Source of the DNA: CALCEB01 sp035531475
Lineage (GTDB): Bacteria; Acidobacteriota; Terriglobia; UBA7540
Assembly: GCA_035531475.1 (NCBI GenBank)
Contig: DATKST010000117.1
Location: 1-13,033 of the forward strand
Direction of reading: 5' to 3'
Length of the DNA stretch: 13,033 bases
Position 1 is the first letter of the stretch. Each line of letters starts with the position of its first letter. The position numbers and the translations under genes are program-made. Below, piece by piece: positions 7,671 to 13,033 of the stretch. Under the pieces are notes generated by a model. It was not told where the DNA came from. It did not search any database and worked only from the letters and a program-made list of their open reading frames with translations.

Positions 7671-8039
7671 TTACGGACTTGGAATGGTTGCCGCAGCTTG
7701 ATTGGAGTATGCACTCTCTACGTTCCCCTGTCCCACCGCGGTGGCAACGTAATAGTAAGTCTGGCCTGCGATGACGGAGGAGTCAAGGTAGGTCGTCCCA
7801 CTGACGGGGGTGCTGTTCAACTTCGAGTAGGGGCCGCCGCTGGTGAGCGAACGGTAGACATTGTATCCAAGGATACCCGTGGATGTGCTTGCGGTCCAGG
7901 AGAGCGATACGGAGTGGGATGGAGGAGCCGTCAGAGATCCGCCACCCGCCAGGCTGCCGCCCCCACTCACCGAGTCTTGTGAAAATGCGCAAAGCGCAAA
8001 CGTAATCACCAGGCAAACGAGAAGAATTCCTTTCTTCAT
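7671..8039 (-). CDS. Small secreted fibronectin type III protein
   Basis: 122 residues from ATG 8039. Residues 1-20 are a Sec signal (MKKGILLVCLVITFALCAFS), then a glycine linker containing a doubled GGGSL. One FN3 domain fills about 40-118: VSLSWTAS, then GYNVYRSLTSGGPYSKLN, then YLDSSVIAGQTYYYVATAV and ESAYSNQAAATIPSP. Such domains bind proteins or polysaccharides outside the cell and often act as spacers; here the domain is the whole mature protein. GAGG (rc of 8046-8049) lies 6 nt before this ATG. An alternative ATG at 8051 (adding MRCR) overlaps the sigma stop as ATGA but lacks a separate SD. It follows the sigma gene closely, so co-expression is likely. Confidence 0.82.
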   Translation of the reverse strand: MKKGILLVCLVITFALCAFSQDSVSGGGSLAGGGSLTAPPSHSVSLSWTASTSTGILGYNVYRSLTSGGPYSKLNSTPVSGTTYLDSSVIAGQTYYYVATAVGQGNVESAYSNQAAATIPSP

Positions 8040-8043
8040 CCGG

Positions 8044-8049
8044 CACCTC
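8044..8049 (-). promoter_or_regulatory. Shine-Dalgarno of the FN3 gene, overlapping the sigma stop codon
   Basis: On the minus strand GAGGTG precedes ATG 8039 by 4 to 6 nt and overlaps the TGA of the sigma gene (8048-8050). This decides the FN3 start and suggests re-initiation by ribosomes finishing the sigma gene. Confidence 0.55.
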
Positions 8050-8596
8050 ATGCAACCTGCTTTCTTGCTATGGAGCGCATGGCATCCAGGCTCTCATTCT
8101 TGATCTGGGAGATACGGCTTTCGTTGACGCCCAGGCTTTGAGCCATCCGATGTTGCGGAATTTCACGTACAATTCCGCAAATAACGCTTTGTTGTTTTTC
8201 TGAAAGCAAACTGACCAGTCTCTCAAAATCGATCCGGGCTTCAGTCCGTTCCAACTCAACGCAGTTCGTTGGACGGAACGCGAGTTCGGCCTCATCAACC
8301 CTTTCTACTGCCGCACCGTTTTTGAAAAATGGGAAGGAACGCTCAAAGTCCAATAAAGATCCCCTGATCCGCTTTGAAAAGTAAGTCTTCGGCGCCGACA
8401 ATTCAGGATCGAAACGGTCCACGGCCAGGATCAATCCGACCATCGCGGTTTGAAACAGATCATCGAAATCAACCTGCAGCAGCCGGGTCAGACTCCCCAG
8501 CCGCCGGAACTCGCTGGCGGCCATGACTCGCGCCAGGGGCAACCACTTCAGGATCGACTCTTCACGGGCGTTGGAGGGGATAGCTGAGAAATTCAT
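8048..8596 (-). CDS. Short FliA/WhiG-like RNA polymerase sigma factor
   Basis: 182 residues. Region 2 is clear at about 17-90: LTRLLQVDFDDLFQTAMVGL, ILAVDRFDPEL and TYFSKRIRGSLLDFERS, the core-binding and -10 recognition block of sigma-70 group 3 factors. Region 4 lies at about 128-175: LLSEKQQSVICGIV, then the helix-turn-helix MAQSLGVNESRISQIKNESL. Only about 35 residues separate them, so region 3 is largely missing and the protein is well short of FliA (about 240 aa). It should redirect RNA polymerase to a small gene set; targets are unknown. The ATG overlaps the fibre gene stop by one base (TAATG), with only a weak AGGGA 10 nt upstream, so its translation is probably coupled to that gene. 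The longer in-frame extension upstream is antisense-like filler and was not used. Confidence 0.87.
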   Translation of the reverse strand: MNFSAIPSNAREESILKWLPLARVMAASEFRRLGSLTRLLQVDFDDLFQTAMVGLILAVDRFDPELSAPKTYFSKRIRGSLLDFERSFPFFKNGAAVERVDEAELAFRPTNCVELERTEARIDFERLVSLLSEKQQSVICGIVREIPQHRMAQSLGVNESRISQIKNESLDAMRSIARKQVA

Positions 8597-11442
8597 TAGG
8601 TTGGGTTCCCTACGCAGTGATAGTTGAACGAGATCGTTGCCGCCGTGCCCACGTTGGCCGTGACGCTGGTGGTGGTCGCCGTGACCCACCACAATTGCCC
8701 TGTTCCGGGTTTACTGGTTGGAGTCAGCACGCAAATCGGGACCGAGTTGAATGCCTTAGAAAACGGATGGCTGGCCGACGTAGCAGACGTCAACGCAATC
8801 GTTCCGGCGATGTCGCCATTGGCGGCGTTCTGAGTCAGGTGCGTTAAATGGATCGAAACGACTTGCGGAGCGGCTGCGGTGCCTCCCAGGTCTCCGGTAA
8901 GCTGCGGCACCGGGACAAACGCGCCTCCATTCAAGGAGAGCAGCGCCGAATGGGTATTGGAGTCGCCGAGGCAAAGTAGGTCCTTGCCGGTCGTTGCTCC
9001 CGTGCATGTTCCTTCCGAACCACTAAAGATGAAAGGGCCGGAGGCGGTCGACGTAAAGGATGTTGCCGTCACATTGCCGGAGGCATCCACCTTAAAAAGG
9101 TCCACGTTCATCGCGGCATTTTGGAAATGGATCAGGTTCCCGGTGGGTGAAGTATCCGTGGTGCGCGTGCCGTACAGAGTTTCGTTGCCGTTGGCAAGCT
9201 GACCGAGCGTGACCACTCCAGTGCCCGAAGTGTAAGAGAGATTGCTGGCGCCTCCGAAGGCTCCGTTATTATCGAACTGAAGCTGGGTGTTTGACCCACC
9301 GGGTATCCCGCCCCCGCTAGCGCAGGCTCCCCAGGCGGCACTTTGGCCATTACTGGTCAAACATTGGCCACTCGTGCCCAACGCCAAATTGCCATAAGAA
9401 TTTGTGCCATTCGCGACAATCAAGCCGCCCGTGGCGGTGGCGGGAGCCAGAGAGTTAAATGCGGCACTCGCTGTGGCTTGTCCGGTTCCGCCTTGTGCAA
9501 CCGTTAATGGCGAGGTTAAATGGGTCGAAACGACTTGCGGAGCGGCTGCGGTGCCTCCCAGGTCTCCGGTAAGCTGCGGCACCGGGACAAACGTGCCTCC
9601 ATTCAAAGAGAGCAGCGCCGAATGGGTCTTGGAGTCGCCGAGACAAAGTAGGTCTTTGCCGGTTGTTGCTCCCATGCAGGTTCCTTCCGAACCACTAAAG
9701 ATGAAAGGGCCGGAGGCGGTCGACGTAAAGGATGTTGCCGTCACATTGCCGGAAGTATCCACCTTAAAGAGGTCAAGGTTCATCGCCGCATTCTGGAAAT
9801 GGATCAGGTTCCCGGTGGGCGAAGTATCCGTGGTGCGCGTGCCGTACAGAGTTTCGTTGCCGTTGGCAAATTGACCGAGCGTGACCACTCCAGTGCCCGA
9901 AGTGTAAGAGAGATTGCTGGCGCCTCCAAAGGCTCCGTTATTATCGAACTGAAGCTGGGTGTTTGACCCACCGGGAGTGCCAGCGCCTCCCGGGCAGGTT
10001 GAAAATGAAGGGTCTGTTGCTGCGCCATTGGACAGGAGGCATTGGCCCGTGGATCCCGGTCCCGCTACCCCAAAGGCCCCGGCGCCTTCTCCGAGCAGAA
10101 CTCCGTGGGCAACAAGAGTTCCTGAGCCGGACCCGCCTTGCGCTGTCGGCAACGGGGAGACGAGGTGAGTCGAGACCACTTGCGGCGAAGATCCCGTTCC
10201 TGCAAAGTCGCCCGAGAGCTGAACAGCCCCCTGGGCCGTCGTGCTGGCAGCCGGAAGATCCGCTGCGGCCAGACTACGAAAAGATGGGACCGCCGCAGAA
10301 CCACTCGCCGGCCCGGCATATATAAGATTGGCAGTCTGGCTCGCCTTGGTAATGGTTAAGGTCCCGGAAGTGGTAACAGGAGACCCGGAAACTGTAAACT
10401 CCGGTGGCACTGACAACCCGACGCTTGAAACGGTTCCACCCGGAGGGAGTGTCGCCGGGGTCCATTGGCCGGTGGAACTGTTGAACTGAGGAACTTGTCC
10501 GTTGGACGGAGTGGCGGCAGAGACCGGAACGCCCTGCAATGCCACAACTTTTGGGATACTGCCTGTGCCTCCAAGGTCTCCTGCGAGTTGAATAATTCCT
10601 GGCGTGCTACTGGTAGCAGCGGGTAGTTGGGAGGGCGCAGCAGTGCCCGAGAGATTCGAGAACGTGGGCTGGGCGCATGTTGGTATTCCGGTGTTGACTG
10701 AGTTTACGAACTGGTTCGAACCGCAGGTTCCCGTTCCGGCGCCGGGCGGAAGGCTCGAGGGCGCCCACTGCGATCCGTTCCACTCGAGAACCTGGTTCGT
10801 CACCGGCGTGGTGGCCGAAATGGGTTTACCCTGCAAGCCAACCACACTGGGGGTTGCCGCCTTACCTGCCAAGTCTCCGGAAAGCTGCAAAAGCCCAAGT
10901 GAAGTTGTCGTTGACACTGGCAATTGGGCAATTGCGGCTGTGCCGGAAAGGTTTGAAAATGCAGGTTGCGCGCAACTCGGCCCCGTGCCGTTATTGACCC
11001 CTGTCACGAACTGGTTGGAGCCGCACGAACCCACTCCCGCTCCCGAAGGCGCAAGTGCCATAAAAACGGTCCGGGCATCGGAAACGGTATTGATAACCGA
11101 AGTCCCCGTGACGACGGTCGCAATCGGAATCACGTCCGGCATGAAGCCGCTGGTGTTGACTGCCGGGGCGCAGTTGGAAGAGGGGTCGAGATAGACGTAG
11201 TTGGTGGCGCTGGCCGCCATGGTCAGGCTTCCACCTTGATAATTCTGAATGGCTCCCCCGCAGAACGACGTGCCGGCGCTAAGGTTGAGTAAGAGACCAA
11301 TGCCCGGCGTGACCTTATAACCTGGACTCATGCCTTGCGTCGAAGTGACGTTCATTCTCACGGTTTGCTGCGGGGCCGCGGCGGCATTCACCAGAATGCT
11401 GGCAAGGGCGAGCGGTAGCAAACAAAAGACTGTCTTTCTCAT
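8596..11442 (-). CDS. Exported phage-tail-fibre-like repeat protein (948 aa)
   Basis: A signal peptide (MRKTVFCLLPLALASILVNA) is followed by an N-terminal beta domain ending INTVSDARTVF, typical of tail-fibre N-terminal parts. Next come two about 100-residue modules (starting near 137 and 237) containing CGSNQFV, FSNLSGTAA, QLPA and LPPG. A stretch with VSPLPTAQGGSGSGTLVAHG and LLGEG is close to phage tail-fibre motifs. Two 153-residue modules (490-642, 714-866), identical at 146 positions, begin PGGSNTQLQFDNNGAFGG. The C-terminal domain (about 868-948) has SHPFSKAFNSVPICVLTP and ISFNYHCVGNP. Composition is rich in Gly, Ser, Thr and Ala. A signal peptide is odd for a phage fibre, so a cell-surface or secreted fibre or adhesin is more likely. 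AAGGA lies 5 nt before the ATG. The stop overlaps the sigma start. Confidence 0.83.
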   Translation of the reverse strand: MRKTVFCLLPLALASILVNAAAAPQQTVRMNVTSTQGMSPGYKVTPGIGLLLNLSAGTSFCGGAIQNYQGGSLTMAASATNYVYLDPSSNCAPAVNTSGFMPDVIPIATVVTGTSVINTVSDARTVFMALAPSGAGVGSCGSNQFVTGVNNGTGPSCAQPAFSNLSGTAAIAQLPVSTTTSLGLLQLSGDLAGKAATPSVVGLQGKPISATTPVTNQVLEWNGSQWAPSSLPPGAGTGTCGSNQFVNSVNTGIPTCAQPTFSNLSGTAAPSQLPAATSSTPGIIQLAGDLGGTGSIPKVVALQGVPVSAATPSNGQVPQFNSSTGQWTPATLPPGGTVSSVGLSVPPEFTVSGSPVTTSGTLTITKASQTANLIYAGPASGSAAVPSFRSLAAADLPAASTTAQGAVQLSGDFAGTGSSPQVVSTHLVSPLPTAQGGSGSGTLVAHGVLLGEGAGAFGVAGPGSTGQCLLSNGAATDPSFSTCPGGAGTPGGSNTQLQFDNNGAFGGASNLSYTSGTGVVTLGQFANGNETLYGTRTTDTSPTGNLIHFQNAAMNLDLFKVDTSGNVTATSFTSTASGPFIFSGSEGTCMGATTGKDLLCLGDSKTHSALLSLNGGTFVPVPQLTGDLGGTAAAPQVVSTHLTSPLTVAQGGTGQATASAAFNSLAPATATGGLIVANGTNSYGNLALGTSGQCLTSNGQSAAWGACASGGGIPGGSNTQLQFDNNGAFGGASNLSYTSGTGVVTLGQLANGNETLYGTRTTDTSPTGNLIHFQNAAMNVDLFKVDASGNVTATSFTSTASGPFIFSGSEGTCTGATTGKDLLCLGDSNTHSALLSLNGGAFVPVPQLTGDLGGTAAAPQVVSIHLTHLTQNAANGDIAGTIALTSATSASHPFSKAFNSVPICVLTPTSKPGTGQLWWVTATTTSVTANVGTAATISFNYHCVGNPT
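8845..9303 (-). repeat. 459-bp coding direct repeat, copy 2
   Basis: Encodes residues 714-866 of the fibre protein. It differs from copy 1 by seven residues out of 153 and lies exactly 672 bp away. It begins at PGGSNTQ and ends at VVSIHL. Confidence 0.85.
9517..9975 (-). repeat. 459-bp coding direct repeat, copy 1
   Basis: Encodes residues 490-642 of the fibre protein, from PGGSNTQ to VVSTHL. Its near-identity with copy 2 at DNA level implies recent duplication or ongoing gene conversion. Confidence 0.85.
10435..11034 (-). repeat. Tandem pair of 300-bp coding modules in the fibre gene
   Basis: Residues 137-236 and 237-336 share a 100-residue register: CGSNQFV at 140 and 240, CAQP at 157 and 256, FSNLSGTAA at 162 and 261, LPPG at 231 and 332. 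They are more diverged than the 459-bp pair, so they are an older duplication. Partial further units follow around 388-437. Confidence 0.65.
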
Positions 11443-11532
11443 ACGGTTCCTTACTCGCGCCGCGTCTCGCGCGGGCGTAACAACACTCTGGCGCGTCTGT
11501 TCTTACCGAATGCCATCTCGATGCCGTGGCCT

Positions 11533-11889
11533 TCAGCCCTTGCGGCGTTCGAAGTCCGCACTTACCGCAGACTCCAGTTCCAACGTCTTCTTTTCCATGC
11601 TCCGAATTCCTAGAGGTTTGCCGTCCACTCGCAGTTGATCCAGCGCCTTCGAAGTGACCCTGACAGACCGCTTTTCGAGTGGTTCGCGCCTTGCCGCCGG
11701 CGGCGGAAGTGTGCGCAACGTCGCCCCTACCACTCGCAAGTCCCTGGATGAGATTCGCTCCATCCGTCGGGCTCTGTTGAGCCAGCGGACGGCACGAAGA
11801 CCCAGGCGGCCGGCCGCGGCTTTCAGTTCGAGCCGCTTCTGATTCAGGGCTTGCAAAAAACGGTCGAGTGCGGAAACAAGGATTTTCAT
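11533..11889 (-). CDS. Arginine-rich small protein of unknown function
   Basis: 118 residues from ATG 11889. I do not recognise the family. The N-terminal 55 residues look helical and amphipathic (ALDRFLQALNQKRLELKAAA, then RAVRWLNRARRMERI). A Pro-rich break (LPPPAARREP) separates them from a basic C-terminal half ending FERRKG. About 17% of residues are arginine, with no signal peptide or membrane segment, so a cytoplasmic or nucleic-acid-associated protein is possible. The start is 2 nt after the TAA of the zinc-ribbon gene, which argues for coupling, although the SD is weak (CGGAA). A longer reading from 11964 would run out of frame through the zinc-ribbon gene and is rejected. The evidence is mainly position and frame. 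Confidence 0.5.
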   Translation of the reverse strand: MKILVSALDRFLQALNQKRLELKAAAGRLGLRAVRWLNRARRMERISSRDLRVVGATLRTLPPPAARREPLEKRSVRVTSKALDQLRVDGKPLGIRSMEKKTLELESAVSADFERRKG

Positions 11890-11891
11890 GG

Positions 11892-12062
11892 TTACGTTCC
11901 GGGCGTCACGTCGCTGTCGCCATCCTGGGGGGTTGCCAGCGTTGCCGAGCCACAGTTTGGACACGGCCCATTAAGGGTGCCCAGCCCATAAAAGCCGCAG
12001 GTGCATCTTACGTAGACCACAATGCGCTTTGAGGTAATTTGGCCAGGGTAGGGATCGCTCAT
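11892..12062 (-). CDS. 56-residue zinc-ribbon protein
   Basis: The small ORF reads MSDPYPGQITSKRIVVYVR, then C20-T-C22-G, then C34-P-N-C37-G, ending in an acidic tail (PQDGDSDVTPGT). The CxC plus CPxCG pair spaced 11 residues apart is a standard zinc-ribbon (rubredoxin-knuckle) layout, so it should bind one Zn in the cytoplasm. AGGA (rc of 12067-12070) lies 4 nt before the ATG. It ends 2 nt before the next gene and is the most upstream recognisable gene of the cluster. Small ribbons like this mediate protein or nucleic-acid contacts; a role as accessory to transcription with the sigma factor is speculation. Confidence 0.68.
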   Translation of the reverse strand: MSDPYPGQITSKRIVVYVRCTCGFYGLGTLNGPCPNCGSATLATPQDGDSDVTPGT

Positions 12063-12082
12063 GGTGTCCTGCTTTGTACGGC

Positions 12083-12121
12083 TGAATTCACTAAGTTCCC
12101 TGGATCACTGATTCGTGACCC
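12083..12121 (-). promoter_or_regulatory. Dyads in the leader of the zinc-ribbon/fibre cluster
   Basis: TGAATTCA (12083-12090) is a perfect palindrome. GGATCAC (12102-12108) and GTGACCC (12115-12121) form a 7-bp stem with one G-U pair and a 6-nt loop. Both lie 20 to 60 bp before the zinc-ribbon start, where an operator or leader hairpin would be expected. I found no convincing promoter boxes beside them. Confidence 0.3.
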
Positions 12122-12188
12122 AGCCTTCAGGCAAGTTGGTAATCCACTGCCCATGAAAGCAGCTTAATCCCCCGGACTGAGACGGTGG
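12105..12188 (-). other. Short protein-like frame, possible decayed gene end
   Basis: Between two stops, this frame reads SCFHGQWITNLPEGWVTNQ before TGA at 12105-12107. It looks like a real C-terminus but has no start codon and only 27 residues. It may be the tail of a broken gene that once headed the cluster, or chance. Confidence 0.25.
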
Positions 12189-12189
12189 C

Positions 12190-12709
12190 TACCTATGAGA
12201 CCTTTGAGATGACTTTTGTTTCACTTTTAGAATCAATCTGTTAGATGACGTTGTATTTCTTGTTTCGAGTGTATGCAAATGAAGTGTCCCATTTTGCACC
12301 ATTCGCCAAGAGACGGCACTGGAGTGTTTCAGAAACCGATCAGCCTGCCCTGATAGCTTGGACTGAATTGAGGCTAAAGGAGTTGCAGGACGGAAGCCAT
12401 TCTTGGCACTCAGCACGAGGCGCCTCCCTCTAGTCTCGAGTCCCAGTGAAGCAAACTGTGGGTAGCATCCGTTACTGGACGGATCATAACTTGTCTTGAT
12501 ACACCATCCTTCTCTCATGGCATGAGAAATCATGCTCCGGATGCACACGGAAGAAAGTTCATTCCCGGACGTTCCTCGATACCATGATCGGCCCAGAGTC
12601 CTCTGCCCCCTGAAGTTGAGTGACCTTCGGCCTCTTGCGCCTTTTTCCCAGAAATCGTAACAATAGTGGCTCCTCTCCCAAAACAGTGATGGGATTGAAG
12701 GGTTTTGGC
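12190..12709. other. No supported gene; dyads only
   Basis: This stretch has lower GC than the surrounding genes and no ORF with a credible start, SD or family resemblance. Visible structure is limited to TCTCATG-G-CATGAGA (12513-12527), a 15-bp dyad, and the 10-bp palindrome GAGGCGCCTC (12418-12427). It could carry the promoter of the minus-strand cluster. Confidence 0.5.
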
Positions 12710-12795
12710 TCAATGAGTTAGTTGTGGCAACTTGAAGCGAAAAGCGCCATTAACGACCCTGTCAAGCAATTTAAAAATGTTACTTTTGGGTTGAA

Positions 12796-13032
12796 TCATC
12801 TTGCAACGTGAAATGTTACCCGTCGTCGTTTTTCCTTTCTTTTTGATTTTCTCCTGTCTTTGTTCTTGTCTTTTTCTCCGCGCGCCTTTGCGCGCGCGCC
12901 TGTGGTCTTTTCTTTCGGTGAAGATCTCCGGAGTTTTGAAGAAGCCGTCGGAAGAGTCTTGTGACTTCGAACCGCTTCCGTGCTGAGTTGGAAAATCTTC
13001 TCCGGCCTGGCCTGAATGGTTTCCGAAAGTTG
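12796..13032 (-). CDS. Possible basic C-terminal tail of a gene entering from the right
   Basis: A minus-strand frame is open from the window edge to TGA at 12796-12798 (78 residues). It begins QLSETIQARPEKIFQLSTEA and ends in a Lys/Arg-rich tail (DRRKSKRKEKRRRVTFHVAR). It carries no recognisable domain. A second frame is also open (12710-13033), so the choice is uncertain. Low-complexity purine-rich DNA alone can give such frames. Just downstream, AAATGTTAC occurs twice (12775-12783, 12811-12819). Confidence 0.28.
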   Translation of the reverse strand, partial: QLSETIQARPEKIFQLSTEAVRSHKTLPTASSKLRRSSPKEKTTGARAKARGEKDKNKDRRKSKRKEKRRRVTFHVAR

Positions 13033-13033
13033 A

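Noticed and set aside
8597..8692. Longer start for the sigma factor
   Set aside because: The added residues are the fibre gene's 3' end read in another frame (GHGDHHQRHGQRGHGG); ATG 8596 starts right at family-like sequence.
8596..11442. Prophage tail operon
   Set aside because: The fibre protein has a signal peptide and no capsid, portal, terminase, baseplate or lysis gene is nearby; a host surface protein built from tail-fibre-like modules fits better.
11890..11964. N-terminal extension of the Arg-rich protein (start at 11964)
   Set aside because: It would read the zinc-ribbon gene out of frame; the zinc-ribbon frame has an SD and a metal motif, so ATG 11889 is preferred.
12063..12190. 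c-di-GMP (GEMM) riboswitch upstream of the cluster
   Set aside because: The minus-strand leader has some GGTAG and GGG-type pieces but lacks the conserved GGCAAACC and GACGCAAAGCC blocks.
12189..12713. 174-codon minus-strand open frame
   Set aside because: It starts with TTG without an SD, has a composition rich in Ser, Arg, Trp, Cys and His typical of non-coding DNA, and shows no domain-like pattern.
12801..12986. 61-codon plus-strand hydrophobic open frame
   Set aside because: It has a TTG start without an SD; the Phe/Leu/Ser richness reflects a pyrimidine-rich strand opposite a Lys/Arg-rich frame.

Overview
The window looks like a stretch of Acidobacteriota chromosome (Terriglobia/Solibacter-like soil lineage); Verrucomicrobiota is the main alternative. 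This is a judgement from gene content: a DUF2844-DUF3443 pair, a very large HEAT-repeat di-haem c-type protein, a secreted fibronectin-III protein of the style common in acidobacteria, and intergenic palindromes of the types GTAGCGGCGGGCTTC and GGCGCTC-ATA-GAGCGCC. No rRNA, tRNA or CRISPR array was seen, and no marker gene fixes the taxonomy.

Left part (1-2870). The window opens in the last 49 codons of an IS630-type transposase. Directly behind it is a broken sensor gene (membrane segment, internal TAG, PAS domain, frameshift). A two-gene minus-strand operon follows: a DUF2844 secreted protein, then a DUF3443 lipoprotein that starts inside the DUF2844 stop codon (ATGA). The DUF3443 protein carries two DTGS motifs and reads like a bilobal pepsin-type aspartic protease. 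A REPIN-like palindromic element lies behind the operon's 5' end.

Middle (2886-7178). One plus-strand gene of 1430 codons encodes an exported protein with two CXXCH haem sites about 980 residues apart. Between them lie an alpha/alpha-toroid-like segment and many HEAT-type repeats. The 3' side holds a hairpin and decayed intergenic repeats.

Right part (7445-12062, minus strand). A compact cluster, probably one operon, reads in transcription order: a 56-residue zinc-ribbon protein; a 118-residue arginine-rich protein; a 948-residue exported phage-tail-fibre-like repeat protein; a short FliA/WhiG-like sigma factor whose start overlaps the fibre stop (TAATG); a small exported FN3 protein whose SD overlaps the end of the sigma gene; and the decayed region-4 remnant of a second sigma gene. 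The spacing (2 nt, 90 nt, -1 nt, +8 nt) argues for co-expression. The fibre gene contains two 459-bp near-identical direct repeats 672 bp apart, so recombination between them would remove or add exactly 224 codons in frame. This cluster of a secreted fibre coupled to an alternative sigma factor is the best candidate here for an undescribed system.

Right edge (12063-13033). This is mostly non-coding or decayed DNA with several short dyads, plus a possible basic C-terminal tail of a gene entering from the right on the minus strand.
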